Of a stretch of 5,581 nt of DNA, positions 1 to 5,323 are shown one piece after another (the first letter of the stretch is position 1; each line of letters opens with the position of its first letter). The stretch spans positions 1 through 5,581 of the forward strand of contig JAUQWL010000001.1 in NCBI GenBank assembly GCA_030835185.1, given 5' to 3'. The translations under genes and the position numbers were made by a program. The notes under the pieces were generated by a model, which had not been told where the DNA came from, searched no databases, and was given only the letters and a program-made list of their open reading frames with translations. The DNA comes from Solirubrobacterales bacterium. Lineage in GTDB: Bacteria; Actinomycetota; Thermoleophilia; Solirubrobacterales; 70-9.

Positions 1-373
1 TCCGCCCGTACCCGGCCAGGGCGGAGTGCCCCTCCTGAAGCCGGGCTCCTCCCGACTCGACAAAGCCGACGACCGGGGCACCGGCTTCGCCGGCCAGGTC
101 CATCGCGCGGACGATCGTGTCCGCATGGGACTCGCCCAGCGATCCACCGAGAAAGCCGGGATCCTGGCAGTAACAGAAAACCGGGCAGCCTCCGACCCGA
201 CCGGCGCCGGCGACTACCCCGTCGCCAGGTCGCGCCCGGTCACCCAGGCCGTCAGAGAGCACGGCAGAGCGGATCGGCCGGAAGCTGCCCTTGTCACACA
301 GGTTCTCCAGCCGGCGCCGGGGAGATCGTCCACCGGCGGGAGCCTGCGCGTTCGCCGCGACGGAGAGGGTCAT
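1..373 (-). CDS. Acyl-CoA carboxylase carboxyltransferase (beta) subunit, N-terminal part, cut by window edge
   Basis: Only the first 124 codons are present. The family transfers the carboxyl group from carboxybiotin to an acyl-CoA; with acetyl-CoA this gives the malonyl-CoA used by the upstream fab genes. The visible part begins the crotonase-like fold: a basic stretch with RRRLENL then DKGSF at about 18-31, DGVVAGAGRV at 51-60, FLGGSLGE at 74-81, and the family signature SGGARLQEG at 108-116 followed by ALAGYG. There is no CxxC pair of the kind forming the N-terminal zinc ribbon of E. coli AccD, so it resembles the actinobacterial AccD6/PccB type. Four cysteines (26, 63, 67, 69) do not form that motif. 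The ATG shares ATGA with the fabF stop; no strong Shine-Dalgarno is visible, so translation is probably coupled. From its position after a KAS gene, I infer an AccD6-like role in malonyl-CoA supply. Substrate (acetyl- or propionyl-CoA) cannot be decided from this fragment. Confidence 0.88.
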   Translation of the reverse strand, partial: MTLSVAANAQAPAGGRSPRRRLENLCDKGSFRPIRSAVLSDGLGDRARPGDGVVAGAGRVGGCPVFCYCQDPGFLGGSLGESHADTIVRAMDLAGEAGAPVVGFVESGGARLQEGHSALAGYGR

Positions 374-1581
374 GTCGCGGCAAAGCAGAGTACGGCGTTG
401 TGGCCGCCGAACCCGAATGAGTTGGAAATCGCGTACCTGCGACCGTCGCCGGCCGGCTGGGGCAGCCGAAGGTTGCGACCGCGGTCGGGGACGTAGTCGA
501 GGTCGAGGCCCTCCTCCGGCTCTTCCCAACCGACGGTCGGCGGAGCGATGCCGCGCCTCAGGGCCCCCACGGTCGCTACCGCCTCGACCGCGCCCGCGGC
601 ACCCATCAGGTGACCGATGACCGATTTGGTCGAGCTGACCGGAACCGTGCCGGCAGCGTCGCCCAGAGCCAGCTTCAGGGCATCGGTCTCGGAACGGTCG
701 TTGAGCGGCGTCGAGGTACCGTGAGCGTTGACGTAGTCGAGATCGTCCGGGGAGAGTCCGGCTTCGTCGAGCGCGATGCCGATCGCCCGGGCCGACTGGG
801 TGCCGGCCGGATCCGGGGCGGTCAGGTGGTGCGCGTCGCAGGTCGCGCCATAGCCGATGATCTCGCCGAGCACGGTGGCACCGCGCTCCGCAGCCCGGTC
901 GGCGTCTTCGAGAACCAGGACCCCCGCTCCCTCGCCCATCACGAAACCGTCGCGTCGGGCATCGAAAGGCCGGGAAATACCGGACGGCGAAGTCGCACCC
1001 ATCGAAGCGAAAGCTGCCTTGGCGATGCCGGTCATCGCGGACTCGGAGCCGCCGGTGACCGCCGCGTCGGCCTGGCCGGACTGGATCAGCCTGGTCGCTG
1101 CGCCGATCGCGTGGGCGCCTGCCGCACAGGCGGAAACCACGCCGTAGGTCTCGCCGCGGAGTCCGAACCTCATGGCCAGGGCGGCCGAAGCGGCATTGCC
1201 CATCATCAGGGGGACGGCCAGCGGAGAAACGGCCTTGGCACCCTTCTCGCGAAGCACAGCGCCCTGGCTCTCCAGCGAAGAGATACCACCGATGCCGGTG
1301 CCGACGATGCAGCCGATCCGCTCCGGCGGGTAGGGGGTCTCGTGTCGCCAACCGGCCTGCTCCCTGGCTTCTTCGCCGGCGACCAGAGCCAGCTGAGTGA
1401 AGCGGTCGGCCCGGCGGCATTCCTTGCGGCTGAGGAAGTCGAGTGGTTCGAAGTCGTGACACGTCCCGGTGCCGTCCTCGAGGCCGCTCTCGCCCCCCGA
1501 CCACCGTTCGACCAGAGTCGGGGCGCTGACTCCGAGAGGGGTGACCGCGCCGGTCCCGGTGATGACGACCCGACGGCTCAT
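370..1581 (-). CDS. fabF: Beta-ketoacyl-ACP synthase II (KAS II)
   Basis: This 403-residue protein fits the FabF/KasA family (about 410). It condenses malonyl-ACP with a growing acyl-ACP, the elongation step of cytosolic type II fatty acid synthesis. The thiolase fold opens with VVITGTGAVTPLG at 5-17. The nucleophile is Cys152 in SACAAGAHAIG. The two catalytic histidines are His287 in NAHGTSTPLND and His324 in IGHLMGAAG, with Lys319 just before the latter. The C-terminal SFGFGGHN (388-395) carries the phenylalanine that gates the active site in this family. Cys-His-His marks an elongating KAS, not a FabH-type Cys-His-Asn enzyme. The ATG overlaps the acpP stop as ATGA, and AAAGG lies 4 bases upstream inside acpP. 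The stop overlaps the next start in the same way. A KasA/KasB-type chain-length preference is possible but cannot be read from motifs. No defects seen. Confidence 0.97.
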   Translation of the reverse strand: MSRRVVITGTGAVTPLGVSAPTLVERWSGGESGLEDGTGTCHDFEPLDFLSRKECRRADRFTQLALVAGEEAREQAGWRHETPYPPERIGCIVGTGIGGISSLESQGAVLREKGAKAVSPLAVPLMMGNAASAALAMRFGLRGETYGVVSACAAGAHAIGAATRLIQSGQADAAVTGGSESAMTGIAKAAFASMGATSPSGISRPFDARRDGFVMGEGAGVLVLEDADRAAERGATVLGEIIGYGATCDAHHLTAPDPAGTQSARAIGIALDEAGLSPDDLDYVNAHGTSTPLNDRSETDALKLALGDAAGTVPVSSTKSVIGHLMGAAGAVEAVATVGALRRGIAPPTVGWEEPEEGLDLDYVPDRGRNLRLPQPAGDGRRYAISNSFGFGGHNAVLCFAAT

Positions 1582-1826
1582 GATGCCTTTGCGACCACCA
1601 TGTCGATCACGTCGCCGACCGTCTTCAGGTTCTGGACGTCGTCGCCGATCAGCTCGACGCCGAACTCGTCCTCGACTATCTGAGCGATCTCGACCAGATC
1701 GAGCGAATCGACATCGAGCGACTCGAAAGTCGCTTCCCGGCTGATCTCAGCGGGCTCGGCTCCGACTTCGATGAGTCCGTCGGTAATCACCTTTTCGGCT
1801 GTCTGCGGGTTGACCTGTGTGGGCAT
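1578..1826 (-). CDS. acpP: Acyl carrier protein
   Basis: This 82-residue acidic protein is the usual size for a type II ACP. It carries the growing acyl chain as a thioester on 4'-phosphopantetheine and shuttles it between FabD, FabH, FabF and FabG, all encoded here. Ser41 in the motif VDSLDLVEI is the phosphopantetheine attachment site. The acidic helix II that docks partner enzymes follows (DLVEIAQIVEDEF, 43-55). The C-terminal helix ends VVAKAS. The start is the ATG at 1826, preceded by a duplicated AGGAG element. This is the only gene of the operon with a real spacer upstream (33 bases after fabG), which fits the need for more ACP than enzyme. Its stop overlaps the fabF start. The short N-terminal segment before helix I (MPTQVNPQ) is not the long tail of mycobacterial AcpM, nor is there a long C-terminal extension. 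Confidence 0.97.
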   Translation of the reverse strand: MPTQVNPQTAEKVITDGLIEVGAEPAEISREATFESLDVDSLDLVEIAQIVEDEFGVELIGDDVQNLKTVGDVIDMVVAKAS

Positions 1827-1828
1827 GT

Positions 1829-1844
1829 TTCTCCTGTTCTCCTG
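1829..1844 (-). promoter_or_regulatory. Tandem duplicated ribosome binding site of acpP
   Basis: On the minus strand the octamer CAGGAGAA occurs twice back to back, giving two AGGAG cores. The cores end 4 and 12 bases before the acpP ATG, so they lie on both sides of the usual spacing. The surrounding 33-base gap is noticeably richer in A than the rest of the operon, so it is likely unstructured in the mRNA. The repeat and its position are seen directly; a role in high ACP translation is inferred. Confidence 0.75.
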
Positions 1845-1859
1845 GTTTGTTCTGAAATG

Positions 1860-2615
1860 TCAGGCGCTGAGGCCGCCGTCGACGGTCAGGGTCGTGCCGG
1901 TCACGTACGAGGCCTCTTCGGATGCGAGGAAGCCGATGCAGGCGGCGATCTCCCCGACCGAGCCGGGACGCCTGGCGGGGATCCCGTCGACGAAGGCACC
2001 GTCCCCCAGGTCGGCGGTGAGCCCGGTTTCGACGAAGCCCGGCGCGACTGCGTTGACAGTCACACCGCGACGGGCGACCTCGACCGCGACGGTGCGGGTC
2101 ATCCCGACCAGTCCGGCCTTCGAAGCCGCGTAGTTGGCCTGGCCGGCGTTGGCCCGCGGTCCGACGATCGAGGCCACGTTGACGATTCGTCCGTAACGGG
2201 CCCGGAGCATCGGTTTGAGCACCCGGCGGGTCAGCCTGAAGGCGGCGCTCAGGTTGGTCTGGATCACCGTGTCCCACTGGTCGTCGTCCAGCTGGGCGGC
2301 GAGGCCGTCGGCGCGCCGGCCGGCGTGGTTCACCAGGACGAGCACCGTTCCGAGCCGGCCCTCGACCTGCTCGACCAGCGTGACGATCGCCTCAGGGTCG
2401 CCGAGGTCGGCGTGAAAGCTTGCGGCCCGGCCGCCTCCGGCCTGGATCCGGGCAACCACGTCTTCGGCGCCCTCGGCGTCGGAACGGTAGTGGACGGCAA
2501 CCGGGCGTCCCGTCGCCGCCAGATCGACGGCGACCGCGGCGCCGATGCCCCCGGAGGCTCCGGTGACCAGGACCGCGCCTTGAATCTCGGCTCCCGGCTG
2601 CCGGGTGGAGCTCAA
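1860..2615 (-). CDS. fabG: 3-oxoacyl-ACP reductase (SDR family)
   Basis: This 251-residue short-chain dehydrogenase/reductase has the usual FabG length (about 245-250). FabG reduces 3-ketoacyl-ACP to 3-hydroxyacyl-ACP with NADPH. The Rossmann glycine motif is TGASGGIG at 18-25, and an HYRSD segment at 42-46 sits where the NADPH 2'-phosphate is normally bound. The catalytic tetrad is Asn121, Ser149, Tyr162 and Lys166 (NYAASKAG). VAPGFVETGLT follows at 190-200, and the C-terminus TGTTLTVDGGLSA is typical. The usual NNAG motif reads NHAG at 96-99, a tolerated variant. The start is a TTG at 2615 that forms TTGA with the fabH stop. An in-frame TGA lies two codons upstream, and no ATG or GTG occurs before the glycine motif, so TTG is the only normal choice. 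GGGGTG, 4 bases before it, is a partial Shine-Dalgarno. The SDR family is broad, but the tetrad and position between fabH and acpP make FabG the best call. Confidence 0.94.
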   Translation of the reverse strand: MSSTRQPGAEIQGAVLVTGASGGIGAAVAVDLAATGRPVAVHYRSDAEGAEDVVARIQAGGGRAASFHADLGDPEAIVTLVEQVEGRLGTVLVLVNHAGRRADGLAAQLDDDQWDTVIQTNLSAAFRLTRRVLKPMLRARYGRIVNVASIVGPRANAGQANYAASKAGLVGMTRTVAVEVARRGVTVNAVAPGFVETGLTADLGDGAFVDGIPARRPGSVGEIAACIGFLASEEASYVTGTTLTVDGGLSA

Positions 2616-3637
2616 GCGTCACCCCAGTCGACCACCGCGGCGCCCCAGGTGAGTCCCCCGCCGAAGGCACCGAGCAGCACCTTGTCGCCGGTTCCGAGCC
2701 GCTCCTGCGACCGGGCCTCGGCGAGGGCTATCGGGATCGAGGCAGCCGAAGTGTTGCCGTAGCTCGGGACGCAATCGACCACCTTGGCCGGATCGAGGCC
2801 GAGCCGGTCTCCGACCGCCTCGATGATCCGGGAGTTGGCCTGGTGGTAGGCAAAGAGGTCGATCCCGGACAGCTCGACACCGGCACGGGCAACCGCCTCC
2901 AGGGTGATTTCCTCCAGTCTCTCGACCGCCTGGCGGAAAGTGTCGTGACCCTTCATGTGGATGATCGCTTCGGCCCGGGTGGCCTCGACCAGGTCGCCGC
3001 GCTCGCCGTCACTGGCCAGCAGCACCGGACCGATGCGGCTTGTTCCTTCGCGGGCGCTGACCACGACGGCCCCCGCTCCGTCAGCGAAGATGCCCGCAGT
3101 CGAGCGGTCATCGAAATCGATGACGCGATGCATGAGGTCCGCTCCAACCACGAGGATGTGCTGGGCACGTCCGGCCTCGATCATTGCGGCTGCCGTGGAG
3201 AGTCCCGTCAGGAATCCGGAACAGGCGGCGTTGATGTCGTGGGCCGCGGCGTGACCGGTACCCAGCCGGGCGGCGAGAAGCGCCGAAGCCGTAGGGCAGA
3301 GCATGTCGAAGCTGCAGGTGGCGACCAGCACCACGTCGATCTCATCCGGTGCGATTGCAGCTTCGGCGATTGCGGCGCCGGCTGCTCCGAAAGCAAAATC
3401 GATCAGTGTCTCCCCCTCGGCGGCCACCCGCCGCTCGACCACTCCGGTACGGGCGGTTATCCACTCGGAGGACACCCCGAGCCGTTCGGCGATCGGGGCG
3501 TTCGGCACCACGGTCCCCGGCAGCGAAACGCCCAGACCGGCGATCGCCGCCGCCCGCTTCACCGGCGGGCGGTCACCGTTTTGCGGCGCCCCGGACGAAG
3601 CAGCCAGATACGGAAGGTCTGTTTCGATTTCAAACAC
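2612..3637 (-). CDS. fabH: Beta-ketoacyl-ACP synthase III (KAS III)
   Basis: FabH starts fatty acid chains by condensing an acyl-CoA primer with malonyl-ACP. In actinobacteria the primer is often branched, which sets the iso/anteiso chain pattern. The catalytic triad is complete: Cys139 in NAACSGFLTGL, His265 in AYHQANSRI and Asn295 in SYGNTSAAS. RTGVVERR at 63-70 and DRSTAGIFADGAGAVV at 177-192 are family hallmarks, and LLGAFGGGLTWGAAVV is the usual C-terminus. At 341 residues it is about 25 longer than the usual 315-320. The excess is an N-terminal segment before KRAAAIAGLG. I keep the GTG at 3637 because a GGAGG lies 6 bases upstream. A second GTG at 3562 (residue 26) would give a normal 316-residue protein but has only a weak GGTGA ahead of it. 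The start overlaps fabD by 8 bases and the stop overlaps the fabG TTG by 4. Primer preference cannot be read from motifs. Confidence 0.96.
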   Translation of the reverse strand: MFEIETDLPYLAASSGAPQNGDRPPVKRAAAIAGLGVSLPGTVVPNAPIAERLGVSSEWITARTGVVERRVAAEGETLIDFAFGAAGAAIAEAAIAPDEIDVVLVATCSFDMLCPTASALLAARLGTGHAAAHDINAACSGFLTGLSTAAAMIEAGRAQHILVVGADLMHRVIDFDDRSTAGIFADGAGAVVVSAREGTSRIGPVLLASDGERGDLVEATRAEAIIHMKGHDTFRQAVERLEEITLEAVARAGVELSGIDLFAYHQANSRIIEAVGDRLGLDPAKVVDCVPSYGNTSAASIPIALAEARSQERLGTGDKVLLGAFGGGLTWGAAVVDWGDA

Positions 3638-4565
3638 GGGCTGCCTCCGGGTGTGAGTCGGTGGGAATCAACGGCACGATTTCGACGTCTCCGACGGTGC
3701 GCCTGACCAGTCCGCTCAAGACCTCGCCGGGACCCGTTTCGACGAACCGGGCGACCCCCTGATCGCGCAGGTAGAGCACCGTTTCGCGCCACCGCACCGG
3801 CTTGGTCAGAGCCGAGAGAAGACCGGCTCGCAGGTCGGTGAAGGGTTTGGTGGTGATCGAGGACAGCAGGCAGGTCCGCGGCTCTCTGACCTCGACCGAT
3901 TCGAGTGCCGAAGCAAACTCTTCTTCAGCCGCCTGCATCGACGGGGAATGGAAGGCGCCTGCGATCGGGAGGCGGACCGTCCGGACTCCCGACTCCCTGA
4001 AGCGGCGCCGGGCCTCGGAGATCGATTCGCTCGGGCCGGAAAGCACGACCTGATCCGGCGCGTTGTCGTTGGCGACGGTCAGGCCGATCGAGCAGGCGAG
4101 CGTCGCCACCCCGTGACCGGCACCGAGTACAGCGAGCATCCCACCCGGTTCGGCATCGGCAGCCTGCTGCATCGCCCGGCCGCGTGCCACGGAGAGGCGC
4201 AGCCCGTCTTCGACCGAGATCGAGCGCGCTGCTGCTGCGGCGGCGAGTTCTCCCAGCGAATGGCCGACGCAGAATTCGGCGTCGGGCGACCCGGCCGCCC
4301 GCCAGCCGGCGATCGAAGCGCAGTAGAGAGCGGGCTGCTGGAAAGAGGTCCCTCCGGCGATCGACTCGAACGGGTCGACGCCGACCAGATCGCAGGCCAG
4401 CGCGAGCAGGTCCGGGCAGTGTTCGGCGACCGTCTCGCGCATGTCCGACTTCTGGCTGCCCTGACCGGGGAAGAGCAGGGCCGTCCTGGCCTCGACCGGG
4501 GTCGTCCGGGCGGCGGCGGTCATGCGGGCGGCGGTCTTCGGCGAGGCGTTCATTGCGACAAGCAT
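3630..4565 (-). CDS. fabD: Malonyl-CoA:ACP transacylase
   Basis: FabD moves malonyl from CoA to the ACP phosphopantetheine, feeding FabH and FabF. The acyltransferase fold is complete: FPGQGSQ at 32-38, the nucleophile Ser103 in GHSLGE (101-106), Arg128 in ARGRAMQ (the carboxylate-binding arginine of malonyl-specific enzymes), catalytic His206 in GAFHSP, and VETGPGEVLSGLVRR near the C-terminus. At 311 residues it matches the family (about 305-310) once a variable N-terminus is allowed. The start is uncertain. ATG codons at 4565, 4553 and 4523 all precede the domain, none has a convincing Shine-Dalgarno, and the conserved part begins near residue 27. I report the longest form; the ATG at 4523 would give 297 residues. 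It is the first gene of the fab operon, 152 bases after the response regulator stop, and its 3' end overlaps fabH by 8 bases. Confidence 0.95.
   Translation of the reverse strand: MLVAMNASPKTAARMTAAARTTPVEARTALLFPGQGSQKSDMRETVAEHCPDLLALACDLVGVDPFESIAGGTSFQQPALYCASIAGWRAAGSPDAEFCVGHSLGELAAAAAARSISVEDGLRLSVARGRAMQQAADAEPGGMLAVLGAGHGVATLACSIGLTVANDNAPDQVVLSGPSESISEARRRFRESGVRTVRLPIAGAFHSPSMQAAEEEFASALESVEVREPRTCLLSSITTKPFTDLRAGLLSALTKPVRWRETVLYLRDQGVARFVETGPGEVLSGLVRRTVGDVEIVPLIPTDSHPEAARV
3644..3648 (-). promoter_or_regulatory. Shine-Dalgarno that decides the fabH start
   Basis: GGAGG on the minus strand lies 6 bases before the GTG at 3637, inside the last codons of fabD. It is among the strongest ribosome binding sites in the window and favours the longer FabH form over the internal GTG at 3562. 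Confidence 0.75.
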
Positions 4566-4606
4566 CGACCGCAGAGGCGCCGATTTCTTCGATTCGAGCC
4601 TGCAAA

Positions 4607-4643
4607 CCCCCCGAACGGGTGGCGGCCGGGGAAGGTCGGGGGG
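4607..4643 (-). terminator. 8-bp GC-only-arm inverted repeat followed by TTT: possible terminator or fabD leader hairpin
   Basis: On the minus strand CCCCCCGA (4643-4636) is matched perfectly by TCGGGGGG (4614-4607), separated by 21 bases and followed at once by TTT. It lies about 75-110 bases past the response regulator stop and 42 bases before the fabD ATG. The T run is short and the loop long, so it would be a weak intrinsic terminator. Other C runs inside the loop (CCCC and CCC) could compete for the same G run, so alternative folds are possible. The repeat is seen; the function is a guess. Confidence 0.4.
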
Positions 4644-4671
4644 AGTGGTCGCGGACGCGGCATTCAGCGAT

Positions 4672-4695
4672 CACGGGATGCGGAAAGTCCCGGTG
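4672..4695 (-). other. Imperfect hairpin just after the response regulator gene
   Basis: On the minus strand CACCGGGA and TCCCGTG pair over 7 base pairs with one bulged G, around a 9-base loop. It begins 22 bases after the response regulator stop. No T run follows, so it is not a standard intrinsic terminator, though it could stabilise the 3' end of the message. Its loop holds most of one copy of the 10-base direct repeat. Confidence 0.35.
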
Positions 4696-4714
4696 CCCGC
4701 CCGCTGCGGAAAGT
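4679..4714. repeat. Pair of perfect 10-bp direct repeats in the gap upstream of fabD
   Basis: The decamer TGCGGAAAGT (plus-strand reading) occurs at 4679-4688 and again at 4705-4714, 26 bases apart start to start, with one further matching base two positions outside each copy. Two copies about two and a half helical turns apart, in a non-coding gap before an operon, resemble a binding site for a dimeric or tandem regulator. The neighbouring response regulator is one candidate. Only the repeat itself is seen. Confidence 0.45.
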
Positions 4715-4717
4715 GGT

Positions 4718-5323
4718 TCAGCCGAGCAGGCCGAGTGTCTGGGCGCTCTTCACGGCTTCGGTCCTGTTTCTGACTTCGAGCTTGCGGTATATCGCGCTGG
4801 TGTACTCCTTGACCGTGTGGGGCGACAGGTACAGCCGCCCCGCGATCTCCTTGTTCGTCGCGCCGGTTGCGACCAGGTGCAGGACCTGGATCTCCCGTTC
4901 GCTCAATCCGACCGCCTCGCCGCGGTCTTCTTCGGCGAAGACCTCCGACCCGAGAGCGACCATGCGGATCGCCTTGATCACGTCGGCCGCGCTCCAGTCC
5001 TTGGAGACGAAGCCGGAAGCACCGGCGGCCCGGGCAACCCCCGGCGATATCCGACCCGCACCGGAGATCAGCAACACTTTGGTATTCGGCGACGCGGAGC
5101 GGATCGCCGAAGAGACGTCAGCGCCGGATTCGGAGCCGAGCATCAGGTCTACCAGCGCCACATCCGGCCTCAGATCGCGGGCCACCTCGATCGCCTCCGT
5201 CGCATCGCTGGCTCCGACGCTGCGCTCGACCCAGGACTGACGCTCGAGCAGGAGCCGGAAGCCCCAGTGAACGACTTCGTGGTCATCCACGACAAGAATC
5301 CGGAAGCCGGGCGCCCCGCTCAT
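4718..5323 (-). CDS. NarL/LuxR-family two-component response regulator
   Basis: This 201-residue cytosolic DNA-binding regulator would be phosphorylated by the kinase encoded just upstream. Residues 7-125 are a receiver domain: the acidic pair Asp13-Asp14 in VVDDHE, phospho-acceptor Asp59 in VALVDLMLG, Ser87 in LLISGAG at the conserved Ser/Thr position, and Lys108 in FVSKDW. Residues 140-195 are a LuxR-type helix-turn-helix beginning LSEREIQVLHLVATGATNKEIA; the recognition helix lies around SPHTVKEYTSAIYRKL (167-182). Length is close to the family's usual 205-220. The ATG at 5323 is chosen because VVDDHE follows at the usual distance and it forms ATGA with the kinase stop. Longer readings of this frame run through the kinase gene and are arginine-rich, so they are rejected. 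The genes it controls are unknown. The fab operon 152 bases downstream is a possible target by proximity only; no desaturase or stress gene is in view to guide the call. Confidence 0.93.
   Translation of the reverse strand: MSGAPGFRILVVDDHEVVHWGFRLLLERQSWVERSVGASDATEAIEVARDLRPDVALVDLMLGSESGADVSSAIRSASPNTKVLLISGAGRISPGVARAAGASGFVSKDWSAADVIKAIRMVALGSEVFAEEDRGEAVGLSEREIQVLHLVATGATNKEIAGRLYLSPHTVKEYTSAIYRKLEVRNRTEAVKSAQTLGLLG

Larger units (their letters stand above)
4566..4717 (-). promoter_or_regulatory. Intergenic region between the two-component pair and the fab operon
   Basis: This is the only sizeable gap in the window and the natural place for a fab operon promoter. It holds a direct repeat, an imperfect hairpin and a GC-rich inverted repeat. 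I found no TA dinucleotide anywhere in its 152 bases, so no TANNNT -10 box exists here. TTTGCA at 4601-4606 (minus-strand reading) is a weak -35 look-alike with nothing suitable downstream. Either an unusual promoter is used, or the fab genes are read from a promoter farther upstream, possibly that of the two-component genes. Confidence 0.4.

Noticed and set aside
26..496. 156-codon plus-strand frame at the left edge
   Set aside because: Antisense to the carboxyltransferase, whose frame shows the SGGARLQEG signature.
610..1683. 357-codon open frame on the plus strand
   Set aside because: Antisense to fabF and acpP, with low-complexity Arg/Gly/Asp composition and no motif; the minus-strand genes have complete catalytic residues.
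1747..2277. Minus-strand 176-codon frame running through fabG into acpP
   Set aside because: Out-of-phase reading of fabG and acpP, dominated by Arg, Gly and Gln, with no domain.
1857..2762. 301-codon open frame on the plus strand
   Set aside because: Antisense to fabG and the end of fabH; Gly/Asp/Arg-rich with no family signature.
2843..3706. 287-codon open frame on the plus strand
   Set aside because: Antisense to fabH; composition typical of a mirrored GC-rich gene.
4615..4643. Possible G-quadruplex on the plus strand (runs of G before fabD)
   Set aside because: Only two or three proper runs of three or more G are separated by loops; a four-run three-tier structure does not form cleanly, and G runs are expected in this base composition.
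3925..4674. Minus-strand frame overlapping fabD in another phase
   Set aside because: Very Arg-rich and without motifs, while the overlapping FabD frame has all catalytic residues. It could have meant a gene in the gap, but nothing supports that.
3948..5240. 430-codon open frame on the plus strand
   Set aside because: It lies antisense across fabD, the gap and the response regulator. It is Arg/Gly/Ala/Ser-rich with no recognisable domain, as expected of shadow frames in GC-rich DNA.
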